DNA of 44,453 bases, taken from the IMG/VR virus record IMGVR_UViG_3300008459_000096, positions 1 to 44,453 of that record; one strand, written 5' to 3'. Position numbers and translations under genes: made by a program. The notes below the pieces were generated by a model. The model saw only the letters and a program-made list of their open reading frames with translations. It was not told the origin of the DNA and did not search any database. This document shows positions 37,447 to 44,453 of the stretch, one piece after another. Position 1 is the first letter of the stretch; each line of letters starts with the position of its first letter. Source of the stretch: a virus.

Positions 37447-37454
37447 TATAAATA
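37447..37454 (-). promoter_or_regulatory. TATTTATA late-type box
   Basis: An exact TATTTATA 6 nt before the ATG at 37440, inside the dyad TCTATT-TATAT-AATAGA. The spacing implies a leaderless or nearly leaderless message if it is a promoter. Confidence 0.5.
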
Positions 37455-37471
37455 GATATTTTTTGATTTTT

Positions 37472-39400
37472 TTAACTAAATGTTCCAATATATTCTCTAT
37501 AATCTGATGTCATTGCCATTTGATTCATAATTTCGTTTCTTATTGCATCCGCATTGACATTACTATTAATTGAAATTTCTAATTTTTTATTTTCACTAAC
37601 AACATTACCGCCTCTGTTTTTGGTTTCATCTATTGCGTAAATCGTGTCGTTTATACTTGGAATAATAATATCTTTTTGATTTGGTCTAATAATGGCATCT
37701 TCCACTTTTTTTGTAACAAAATCATATCCCGTACCCTTAATCTCTCCCTTTTTACCCGTTAAAAGTTGACCTATCTCATTTTGACCACTTTTTGTTTGAT
37801 TTAAATATTCATTAGTATTTTTTAAATATTCATCCACTTTTGAAAGACCTCCTCGAACACCACTAGCAAAATCAACTTTCATCATTGTAACTATTTCTGA
37901 AACATTAAGACCTATTTTTTGCATTTCAGTATATTGTTCTAACGCAATATCTTTGGCACTCATTTTTTCGAATACTTCTTGATTATTCAATAAAACTTGT
38001 ACTTGTTCGCTATTTAATTCATCCAAAGCAACTCTTGTTTGGTTACTAAATTCTCCAAATAATTCCTTTGGAACGTCGATAACCATTTTACCACCCTCCA
38101 TTCTCGCTAAGTTCGTAATAAACTCTTGTTGTTTTTCGTCAAGATTAAATCCTCCTGCCAATAAATCTGCAGACGCTGATGTTCTTTCAGCCGCTTTTAT
38201 CGCGGTGGTTGATAATTCGTCCATACTCATGCCTAATTCACCAGCTAATGCCCTTGCTTTTCTTAAATTAACACCAGTGATTTCAAATTTACCCAATTCT
38301 GAATTATATGTTGCTAAAGAACCTGCAACACCAATCATTGCTTCTTGTAATCCACCAGCATCGTTTGTTGCCATATACATCAACTTTAAAGGGTCGTTAA
38401 AGTCTCCGATAGCCCCACCTATTGCCTGTAAATTCGCGGATAATCCAATTGCTTGGTCAGGGTCAAATAGTTTTTCGGCTAAAGTAAACACACTTTGCAT
38501 ACTCATTTTAAATTCAATAGATTTTTGAACCATTCTTGTTAATCCATCAAATCCATTTTTAAAACCGTATTGGTTTAAATTTTTCATGTTTGTTTCGATT
38601 TCTGAAACAACTTTTCTTGCATTTAAACCTAAACTAATTGAGCTTGTACCAGCTTGATTTATTTTGTCTAAGGCATCTGCCGCACCAAAACCCGTTTTTT
38701 CGTATGTTCCAATCATCTTCCCAAGAGTATCTAAATCACCAACAAATGCTCTTGATGTTACAGCCATGTCTCCAATTACTTCTCTATTATATAAAGTAAA
38801 TTTACCCTGTTCTTCTATCATTGCCGTAATCGTATCCTTAACATCCTCAAATCCATAACCCATAGATATCATTTGAGGTAAAGTTTCCACAATTTCGGTT
38901 CTTAACCCTCTAGACAGTTTTCCTGAAATACCAATTTTTGAATTTATCTGATTGTGTAAATTCACTTCTTGTTCTAGTATTTCCGCACCCTTTGATGTCA
39001 CCTCAGTTAACATGGATTTAAAAAAATTTGAACCCACATTTTTTAAATTCTCACCAAAATTACCTTTTCCAAAAAGACCACCGTCACCAAATGTTCCACT
39101 TATTAATGATTGTACACCGTCAATAATATTAGACGCTTGAATCATTTCTGAACTTTGTACTTTATACGATTGGACACTTTGGTTTAAATTTTGTATTTTT
39201 TTTAAAGGTTCAATATCAACAGAACCCGATGATGATTGAGACGGTGTGTTTACTCTATTTTGTGATGACATATATTCATTCCAAGCTTGTAGAAATGCGG
39301 TTGACTCGCCCGGGTCAATTGCCCCACACGCACTTATATATATTTGAAGATTACCTCCGCTTTGATTGGCTAATCTTCTAAAATCCCCAAGATTCCTCAT
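37472..39400 (-). CDS. Tail tape measure protein
   Basis: A 642-aa, largely helical protein with Gly/Ala-rich amphipathic stretches (GLSANLQAIGGAIGDFND, KARALAGELGMSMDELSTTA) typical of tape measure proteins. These set tail length and are ejected with the DNA. At about 1.5 A per residue it would span roughly 95 nm, close to T4, whose gp29 is 590 aa (inference from length only). The gene lies after the tube gene and the chaperone-like gene with its overlapping frame, the standard place for a tape measure. A TATTTATA box lies 13 nt before the ATG. Confidence 0.82.
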   Translation of the reverse strand: MRNLGDFRRLANQSGGNLQIYISACGAIDPGESTAFLQAWNEYMSSQNRVNTPSQSSSGSVDIEPLKKIQNLNQSVQSYKVQSSEMIQASNIIDGVQSLISGTFGDGGLFGKGNFGENLKNVGSNFFKSMLTEVTSKGAEILEQEVNLHNQINSKIGISGKLSRGLRTEIVETLPQMISMGYGFEDVKDTITAMIEEQGKFTLYNREVIGDMAVTSRAFVGDLDTLGKMIGTYEKTGFGAADALDKINQAGTSSISLGLNARKVVSEIETNMKNLNQYGFKNGFDGLTRMVQKSIEFKMSMQSVFTLAEKLFDPDQAIGLSANLQAIGGAIGDFNDPLKLMYMATNDAGGLQEAMIGVAGSLATYNSELGKFEITGVNLRKARALAGELGMSMDELSTTAIKAAERTSASADLLAGGFNLDEKQQEFITNLARMEGGKMVIDVPKELFGEFSNQTRVALDELNSEQVQVLLNNQEVFEKMSAKDIALEQYTEMQKIGLNVSEIVTMMKVDFASGVRGGLSKVDEYLKNTNEYLNQTKSGQNEIGQLLTGKKGEIKGTGYDFVTKKVEDAIIRPNQKDIIIPSINDTIYAIDETKNRGGNVVSENKKLEISINSNVNADAIRNEIMNQMAMTSDYREYIGTFS

Positions 39401-39413
39401 AAAATTGTTTACA

Positions 39414-39421
39414 TATAAATA
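39414..39421 (-). promoter_or_regulatory. TATTTATA late-type box
   Basis: An exact TATTTATA 13 nt before the tape measure ATG at 39400, immediately after the stop of the +1-frame extension (39428). Confidence 0.5.
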
Positions 39422-39427
39422 TCAATT

Positions 39428-39574
39428 TTATTTATTTTCCAATTCTTGGATATAGTTAACATAATATCGTCTAATCGATATTGGCATTGAAAGAATATCC
39501 CCGTAGGAGAATCCTCTTCTTATTAGATATAAGATTTCGTCTAATTGAGACTTTCTATAGTCCGTAGAAAGGGC
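39428..39574 (-). CDS. +1-frame extension ORF of the chaperone-like gene (frameshift product)
   Basis: This short frame encodes ALSTDYRKSQLDEILYLIRR then GFSYGDILSMPISIRRYYVN then YIQELENK and stop. The 'GFSYGDILSMP...RRYY' style resembles small tail-assembly proteins. The frame is open only from 39628 (after TAA TGA) and has no ATG or GTG upstream of its conserved part, so independent initiation is unlikely. A +1 slip from the 249-aa gene at TTT_CGC would join it as a 291-aa protein. The reading was checked codon by codon. Frameshifted chaperone pairs just before the tape measure are known in many tailed phages. Confidence 0.68.
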   Translation of the reverse strand, partial: ALSTDYRKSQLDEILYLIRRGFSYGDILSMPISIRRYYVNYIQELENK

Positions 39575-40304
39575 GAAAAAATTCGACCCCAAATCCAATA
39601 ACAATTTGGATATTCTCTCCTGATGGGGTCATTACTTCTTTTTTTAGGTCAATTGCGGGTCTATTCTCTCTAACATATTTTCTAAAGTCTTGAGAATCTT
39701 TAATTGGTAGATTTTCAATGAAATTTCTAATGTTCATTGGGTCTTTATTACCAGCCACCGATTTAATCATAAATTCAAGTTGTTTTGTGACAATTGGTGG
39801 TACACCAACTCCATTCCAACTTTTTTCAATTTGTTCGATTTCTTTTTCTTGTTTTTTTGTTAAAAATTTAAAAGTGATATCAATTTTTGAAACGTTGGTG
39901 GTATATTTAAATTCACCGTTTTCATTTGGTTCGAGATTAAAATCTTTAAACGACAACTCACTTAAATCAAAAGTAACATCGAATTCTTTACCTGTTTTTC
40001 CGTCAGTTATTTTATAACTGTATTCAGAACCAAAAGCGGTGTTTCTTAAAAATATTAAAACCGCCATTCTATCCTCATCCACTAAATCATCTAATTCAAT
40101 ATCTTTATCGATTATTTTTCTTTTTAACAACTCATCAATAACAGTATTGTTTTGGATTAAGTTTGATGAAGATAATATATTTTCATCTGCAGCGGTTAAA
40201 TATGCAACTCTTACTGATTTTTTTTTATTTTTATAAAAAATACCTCTTGAAGGTAATTCAACAACATCATAAGCAATGTTGGGGTCAATTTTAAATTCTT
40301 CCAT
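39555..40304 (-). CDS. Tail/baseplate assembly chaperone-like protein (T4 gp26 type)
   Basis: The 249-aa product starts with VELPSRGIFYKNKKKSVRVA followed by YLTAADENILSSSNLIQNNT. 'LPS.G.FY...V....LTA.EE..L' is the pattern I associate with T4-type baseplate hub/assembly proteins (Pfam T4_baseplate; named from memory). The region KDIELDDLVDEDRMAVLIFL is also typical. It has no catalytic motif. Position just upstream of the tape measure, plus the overlapping +1 frame, points to a G-like tail assembly chaperone. Its start is 1 nt from the previous stop. The zero-frame product ends FFRPFYGL; shifted product described separately. Confidence 0.75.
   Translation of the reverse strand: MEEFKIDPNIAYDVVELPSRGIFYKNKKKSVRVAYLTAADENILSSSNLIQNNTVIDELLKRKIIDKDIELDDLVDEDRMAVLIFLRNTAFGSEYSYKITDGKTGKEFDVTFDLSELSFKDFNLEPNENGEFKYTTNVSKIDITFKFLTKKQEKEIEQIEKSWNGVGVPPIVTKQLEFMIKSVAGNKDPMNIRNFIENLPIKDSQDFRKYVRENRPAIDLKKEVMTPSGENIQIVIGFGVEFFRPFYGL
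39573..39581 (-). other. Candidate +1 programmed frameshift site TTT_TTT_CGC
   Basis: The zero-frame codons 242-244 are TTT TTT CGC. The second Phe-tRNA could slip from TTT to TTC, a cognate and usually better match for anticodon GAA, and the next codon becomes GCC. The A-site CGC should be rare in this A+T-rich genome and could cause the pause. A -2 slip would give the same frame. Confidence 0.5.
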
Positions 40305-40305
40305 T

Positions 40306-40695
40306 TTATTTATTTTCTTCGTTTGATTTAAATGTTAATAGTGTCGATTCTTTATCCATAATGAATTTAAATTTATTTGTTTGTAATTCACTATTTGAAT
40401 AAGATTGTTCTTTTTCAAAATTTGAACCTTTTATTTTAAATTCTAATGAACTTATTATTTCACCAATAGGTGAAAGATAATCTATTTTAACACCAGTAAT
40501 ATCAAAAAAATCTTTTGGGTTAAAAATATAGTTTACTGTCTCATAAAATTCGGTGGTAAAAATTAAATCATCACCTTCGTTATAAATTTTATATTTCCTA
40601 AAAAGAAATTGAGGAACATATACACCAATTACGTTGATTATATATCTATTTTCAATTAGTGGTTCGATTGGTTCAAATTTAAATATGTCATTCAT
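40306..40695 (-). CDS. Hypothetical tail protein (129 aa)
   Basis: The 129-aa product begins MNDIFKFEPIEPLIENRYII. Family not recognised. The segment NRYIINVIGVYVPQFLFRKY loosely recalls the start of tube-type proteins ('RF.V.F....P.....'), and the rest is beta-rich, so a small tube-fold paralogue is possible but weakly supported. It lies 1 nt before the chaperone-like gene and after the tube gene's terminator, with a variant box (TATTTTATA at 40729-40721) 25 nt before its ATG. Confidence 0.75.
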   Translation of the reverse strand: MNDIFKFEPIEPLIENRYIINVIGVYVPQFLFRKYKIYNEGDDLIFTTEFYETVNYIFNPKDFFDITGVKIDYLSPIGEIISSLEFKIKGSNFEKEQSYSNSELQTNKFKFIMDKESTLLTFKSNEENK

Positions 40696-40720
40696 AAATT
40701 TATCTTTTAACTATAACTAT

Positions 40721-40729
40721 TATAAAATA
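40721..40729 (-). promoter_or_regulatory. Variant late-type box TATTTTATA
   Basis: It differs from TATTTATA by one extra T. It lies 25 nt before the ATG at 40695 and just downstream of the tube gene terminator, where a new start would be needed. Confidence 0.3.
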
Positions 40730-40737
40730 CAAAACTA

Positions 40738-40775
40738 TATAAAAAAGTAAAGGTCTTCCTTTTGAGAAGACCCTT
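40738..40775 (-). terminator. Rho-independent terminator after tail tube gene
   Basis: The minus strand forms AAGGGTCTTC/GAAGACCTTT (40775-40766 with 40758-40749), 10 bp with one G-U pair and a 7-nt loop, followed by ACTTTTTTATATAG. It isolates the abundant tube message. Confidence 0.8.
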
Positions 40776-40802
40776 TCTATTGATAAAATTATTTTTTTTA
40801 AA

Positions 40803-41291
40803 TTAGTACACCAAAATACATCTATCTGGTCGTAAAGAGCAAGTAATTGTTGCAATTTCATCTCTTGAATAATCCAATTCATTGAAGTTTAAATCGGTGA
40901 TGAATGTACCTTGCATAATCCATTTCTCAACAACTACACCCGTCGGGTCTAACATTTCTAGTTCAATATCTTTCTTATAACCAGCAGCATAACCCATTCT
41001 ACCTGTAACAGATTCTGCATGCAATCTAAACCATTCCATTAAAGCCTGTGCTGCCGATGGACCAATTGGGTCTCTAAAAGTTACTCTCATTTCAGCCCAT
41101 TCAAATCTACCAGCAACATACGTTGAAGTATTTAAAAATGGTATTGCTACCGAGTTTATTTTTGCCGAAGGTCTAGCTGCGGATGATACATACCATTCAT
41201 TAATTCCCAATGAAGATGGGAACCTCAAAATGAATCTATTTTGACGTTTCGGTTCGTATGGAACCGGCATTTTCATTAATAAATCTGCCAT
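40803..41291 (-). CDS. 19: Tail tube protein, gp19-like
   Basis: The 162-aa product matches T4 gp19 (163 aa), the subunit of the inner tail tube. Signature stretches are KRQNRFILRFPSSLGINEWY (15-34), SAARPSAKINSVAIPFLNTS and WAEMRVTFRDPIGPSAAQAL, followed by the C-terminal NELDYSRDEIATITCSLRPD (a 'D.s...i.t.t..lr.D' end typical of the tube fold). It has its own TATTTATA box 29 nt before the ATG and a terminator after the stop, fitting a high-copy virion protein. Confidence 0.95.
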   Translation of the reverse strand: MADLLMKMPVPYEPKRQNRFILRFPSSLGINEWYVSSAARPSAKINSVAIPFLNTSTYVAGRFEWAEMRVTFRDPIGPSAAQALMEWFRLHAESVTGRMGYAAGYKKDIELEMLDPTGVVVEKWIMQGTFITDLNFNELDYSRDEIATITCSLRPDRCILVY

Positions 41292-41320
41292 TTTTTTTCT
41301 TTATTTTTATTATTCTTTAT

Positions 41321-41328
41321 TATAAATA
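41321..41328 (-). promoter_or_regulatory. TATTTATA late-type box
   Basis: An exact TATTTATA 29 nt before the tail tube ATG at 41291, the longest spacing in the set. The leader after it is purine-rich (AAAGAATAATAAAAATAAAG). Confidence 0.55.
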
Positions 41329-41396
41329 CTCTGTTTATTAAAATTTTTTTTTATAATTACTTGGTTTTTTCTTTTTTTTTATTTATCTTTTATTAG

Positions 41397-41510
41397 CCCA
41401 GTATATACTAGTATTTATTATTTCTAGTTTTTATTATCTAGTTTTTATTATTTCTAGTTTATTTAACATTTATTATCTACTAGTTTTATATACTGGTGTA
41501 ATATACTGGG
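41397..41510. repeat. AT-rich direct and inverted repeats between sheath and tube genes
   Basis: An imperfect 16-bp stem is possible between 41398-41413 (CCAGTATATACTAGTA) and 41478-41496 (with a 3-nt bulge). CCCAGTATAT at 41397-41406 can instead pair with ATATACTGGG at 41501-41510. Between the arms the element TTTATTAT(TT)CTAG recurs four times (41416-41427, 41430-41441, 41444-41457, 41470-41483). This is the longest gene-free stretch of the window (226 nt). No ORF is seen. Confidence 0.75.
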
Positions 41511-41517
41511 TAATTTT

Positions 41518-44373
41518 TTAAATATTTTCAAAAGAAGCGCCTGTAGGTGTAATTATGAATTCCACATCAATAAACTCCAATGAACGAGTTGGTTTAATAT
41601 AGATTTTACCTCTCAAAGTATTTGCATCTATATCCTCCGGGTCATTCGATACTGTTACTCTGAATTCATAGACACCTCTTTCTCTTTTTATTGATTCCAA
41701 TATTGGATTAACTAATCTTAAGAACTCATTACGAACTTGTTCATCATTTTGTTCAAATAAAAGTCTAACCGCAACTGCTGATATTAATTTTCTTGCTCTC
41801 AATAAAAGTCGTCTTACGTTTATTCTATCCAAAGCAGATTCTCTAACTTGTAAAGTTTTGTTACCCCAAATTATGGTACCTGTATCAGCAAAAGTCGCAA
41901 TTGGGTTGATTCTATTCTTATACAAATCGTCTCTTTCATCCAATGTTAATTTTTTGTATGCTTTGATTGAATTAACCAAACCTCTTGAATAACCAGCAAC
42001 CGCGAACCATGGGAATGAAACATTATCAGTTAACGCAATGTTCCTCAATACTTCACCTGTTGGTGGTAAAAACAATTGTGTTGCATTATCCACATCTCTC
42101 ACTTGAATCCACGGCCAATATGTTGCTGAATAGTTACTATCAATCGATACTAAATCTAATGAATCGATAATCTCATCACTCGTTGTTTGATTTGGACTTG
42201 ATATTACATACAAAGAATCTGCCCTATCTTCCTCAACCATTTCAATCGAGTAGGCTGTCAATGAACTATGGTCATAAAAGTTAATACCCGGCGTTGCAAA
42301 TATATTAATGTCAACTGCTTCAGGGTTTGCGAAGGTATCGATACCTTGTATATATGAGTAATAATCAGAATTACCTGAAATAGTACTAAACACACCTCCA
42401 TTTGAAGTATTACCACTTACATATGTTGGTTTACCAAAGATATAACTATCACCATATGTTCTTACATTTCTGTAAATGTCCCAACCATCAAATCCACCAC
42501 ATACAGCCAATGTAAACTTTCTATAGTTAATATTTGTTAATTTATTGTTTGTTGCATCTGTTTGACCTTCTAAATCGTATGATGTTGTTAAATACGTCGT
42601 ACCTGTCAAAGTTGAAGCGTTTGTTGATAAGTGAAACCCTTCAGTTGATGAAGTTGCATTTATTCCTTTAAATTTAAATAAATCTCTATCAAATGTATTT
42701 TGACTAACTTGATTACCTAAACCAAAATATGTTCTTCTTAGTTTATCACCTGAAGATAGAATTGGTGTACCATCCGCTTCATATCCCATAATATCACCAG
42801 CATCGTAGAATTCCGTTTTATACATAACAGACCCCAAAGTTTTTGTATCAAATGTACTGTTTGAAACAAAACCTTTAAAACCCGCAGGATATGCGTCCGA
42901 TGGTGCACTATTACTCATCGATAACATAATATATCTTGAACGTAATTCATATTCTCCATCGGAGGTACCAATCTTTCTTGCAACATATCCAGGTAAATCT
43001 GGGTTCATTGAACATCTTGAAAATTTTTCAAGTACAACAATATTATCATCAGTATCGTTAAAGTCCCTAACAATTAAATCGAATTCACCTGTTTCAATAT
43101 TAATGTTTATTATCGATATTTTTACTTCAAAATTAGCACTGTCCCCATCCGAAATGGTGATGATGTCAAACAAATCAACAACTTCACCACCACGAACTTC
43201 TGAAACAATTGTCGGAGAAACAGGTGTGTCCCATTTTGTTCTAAAAGAATTTCCTTCACTTTCATAGATTTCTGTTAAACTTAAACCTCTGATATAACCT
43301 TGTTTGTAAGCCTCTAAAAGATAATTGGGGTATGATTCAAAAACATAAATCGGAACATCACCTTTTAATCTATCGTAAACATCGGTCCCAAATACTTTAG
43401 TTACATATTTTGAAGAAGTACTATCCATACTACATGTAAAAGATTTTGCCCCACTTGTTGCACCTGTTACGTTTACGGTGAATTCAGATAAAGGATTTGA
43501 TGTCAAACCAGTCCCACTAATGTTAAAACTGGAATCCGTAGTTACTTCGAGATTTAATGTTTGTCCAACATATGAACCTCTCGGTCTAAAAGATAAAATT
43601 ATCTTTCCATCGTAGTCACTATTCAAAGTTGCGTTATAGGTATATCTTGTTACATCAAACCTTGAAGTACCACTATTGTAAACAAATAAATAAGAATATA
43701 CCTCAGTGCTTCCTGTATTAACTAAAACATTATACCACTCTTTGTTATTGTTATTATTTGCGTTATCTAAACCTGTTAATGGAGAAACTTCTTCTAAAGA
43801 AGAGGTTAATGATGTTGTACCCGAAGATGGTACATTTCCCATAACAAACCATTGACCGTGATTTGACGAAGTATTACCGCTAAAATTAGATACAATATAA
43901 TCAGTAATATAATTACCGTCTACTGAAATTTTATCGGACAATTCCGAATATATCGTACTACCCGTAATTGTACTCGTGGTTGCTGACATGGTTAAACCAC
44001 TTGTTGTTCCACTTAAAGTTCCTAAAGTAACTCCACCAATAGTTTGTACTCCAAAACTTTTACTTGGCATATATCCCGTTAAACCTAATATCCTTGTAAC
44101 AAATAATTGGTTTGATTCTTCTAAGTATGATTTGGCAAAATATGGTAATTCAAATTTTGGGTTACCATTTCCATCTTTAAGTGGAGACGTTGTTCCAAAA
44201 TATGATTTAAATTCATCAAAATCTGTTATTAAAATTGGTTCAAACGCGGGACCTTTTAAGGTCTCACCTACTAAACCAAGTGTACTTACACCCACGCTTT
44301 GAGCTACAAAAGTTAAATCTTTTTCTGATGTGTATACACCAGGAGATACAAAAACTCTATTTGAATTTGCCAT
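41518..44373 (-). CDS. 18: Tail sheath protein, gp18-like, enlarged
   Basis: A 951-aa contractile sheath subunit. N-terminal FVSPGVYTSEKDLTFVAQSV, then GVSTLGLVGETLKGPAFEPI, is the classic sheath start. The C-terminal third is also canonical: ATYWPWIQVRD, FLPPTGEVLRNIALTDNVSF, INPIATFADTGTIIWGNKTL, ALDRINVRRLLLRARKLIS and the final strand RSLEFIDVEFIITPTG. T4 gp18 has 659 residues; the extra length is a Ser/Thr/Gly/Asn-rich region of about residues 100-400, probably surface-exposed domains. It starts the first structural block; a 7/8 variant of the late box lies about 39 nt before the ATG. Confidence 0.95.
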   Translation of the reverse strand: MANSNRVFVSPGVYTSEKDLTFVAQSVGVSTLGLVGETLKGPAFEPILITDFDEFKSYFGTTSPLKDGNGNPKFELPYFAKSYLEESNQLFVTRILGLTGYMPSKSFGVQTIGGVTLGTLSGTTSGLTMSATTSTITGSTIYSELSDKISVDGNYITDYIVSNFSGNTSSNHGQWFVMGNVPSSGTTSLTSSLEEVSPLTGLDNANNNNNKEWYNVLVNTGSTEVYSYLFVYNSGTSRFDVTRYTYNATLNSDYDGKIILSFRPRGSYVGQTLNLEVTTDSSFNISGTGLTSNPLSEFTVNVTGATSGAKSFTCSMDSTSSKYVTKVFGTDVYDRLKGDVPIYVFESYPNYLLEAYKQGYIRGLSLTEIYESEGNSFRTKWDTPVSPTIVSEVRGGEVVDLFDIITISDGDSANFEVKISIININIETGEFDLIVRDFNDTDDNIVVLEKFSRCSMNPDLPGYVARKIGTSDGEYELRSRYIMLSMSNSAPSDAYPAGFKGFVSNSTFDTKTLGSVMYKTEFYDAGDIMGYEADGTPILSSGDKLRRTYFGLGNQVSQNTFDRDLFKFKGINATSSTEGFHLSTNASTLTGTTYLTTSYDLEGQTDATNNKLTNINYRKFTLAVCGGFDGWDIYRNVRTYGDSYIFGKPTYVSGNTSNGGVFSTISGNSDYYSYIQGIDTFANPEAVDINIFATPGINFYDHSSLTAYSIEMVEEDRADSLYVISSPNQTTSDEIIDSLDLVSIDSNYSATYWPWIQVRDVDNATQLFLPPTGEVLRNIALTDNVSFPWFAVAGYSRGLVNSIKAYKKLTLDERDDLYKNRINPIATFADTGTIIWGNKTLQVRESALDRINVRRLLLRARKLISAVAVRLLFEQNDEQVRNEFLRLVNPILESIKRERGVYEFRVTVSNDPEDIDANTLRGKIYIKPTRSLEFIDVEFIITPTGASFENI

Positions 44374-44412
44374 TTTTATATTGTTTGGTTATATTATTTT
44401 ATTTCTTTTTAT

Positions 44413-44420
44413 AATAAATA
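44413..44420 (-). promoter_or_regulatory. Variant late-type box TATTTATT before sheath gene
   Basis: It matches TATTTATA at 7 of 8 positions, 39 nt before the ATG at 44373. The rest of the 80-nt upstream segment is plain AT-rich leader up to the window edge. Confidence 0.3.
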
Positions 44421-44453
44421 TTATCACATTTACCAAAGATTCCCTTTATTTTA

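Noticed and set aside
40700-40882. 60-codon minus-strand frame with a hydrophobic tail
   Set aside because: It overlaps the end of the tail tube gene and the terminator; the apparent membrane segment is just translated A/T-rich terminator and spacer.
4390-41328. TATAAATA on the plus strand as ordinary T4 late promoters
   Set aside because: In that orientation every box would fire away from the adjacent gene and produce antisense RNA of upstream genes. A coding-strand role for TATTTATA fits the positions better, though both readings should be tested.
41397-41510. CRISPR-like array in the sheath-tube spacer
   Set aside because: Repeats are 12-14 nt, A/T-rich and nearly adjacent with no unique spacers.
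41397-41510. Terminator for the sheath gene
   Set aside because: The long stem is followed on the coding strand by CTAATAAAAG, not a T-run.

Overview
This window looks like part of the genome of a large T4-like contractile-tailed phage (myovirus). The evidence is a recognisable set of T4-type proteins: tail sheath gp18, tail tube gp19, a tape measure protein, baseplate proteins gp53, gp25 and gp6, UvsX, an RNase H-type 5' nuclease, a gp41/DnaB-type helicase, a gp32-type ssDNA-binding protein and class Ia ribonucleotide reductase. All genes lie on the minus strand, so transcription runs from the right end to the left end. The DNA is strongly A+T rich. Start regions show A-rich leaders or TAATG stop/start overlaps and almost no Shine-Dalgarno sequences, and the gp32 promoter fits a TTG-N19-TAnnTTT pattern. 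Together these suggest a Bacteroidota host (inference).

Layout in transcription order. (A) 44373-26243, first structural block: an enlarged sheath, an AT-rich repeat spacer, tail tube, a small unknown protein, a chaperone-like protein (gp26 type) with an overlapping +1-frame extension ORF, tape measure, a 1615-aa baseplate protein with an OmpA-like region, gp53-like, a 1930-aa hub-like protein and two small proteins. (B) 25625-25045: a Dps/ferritin-like protein and tRNA-Asp and tRNA-Pro genes. (C) 24966-15638, replication and nucleotide block: gp32-like SSB with its own promoter and terminator, uvsX, rnh, an unknown gene, helicase, nrdB, and nrdA carrying a 362-aa LAGLIDADG intein at the radical-site cysteine. 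This block ends in a structured 3' region and a terminator. (D) 15502 to the left edge, second structural block: a GNAT-like protein, gp25, gp6, a 1534-aa Cys-rich baseplate/fibre protein and a TAATG-coupled run of large tail proteins. The last is cut by the window edge.

Two signals stand out beyond ordinary annotation. First, an exact 8-mer TATTTATA on the coding strand lies 3-29 nt before eight start codons. All eight belong to structural or other late-type genes, and the motif is missing before the replication genes. It may be a new late promoter or 5'-end element giving nearly leaderless mRNAs. Second, an unannotated 48-codon reading frame follows the chaperone-like gene just before the tape measure. 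It could be reached by a +1 slip at TTT_CGC, giving a 291-aa fusion analogous to the G/GT tail-assembly chaperones of other phages.

No stretch longer than 300 bases lacks a gene. The longest gap is 41292-41517, which holds direct and inverted repeats.
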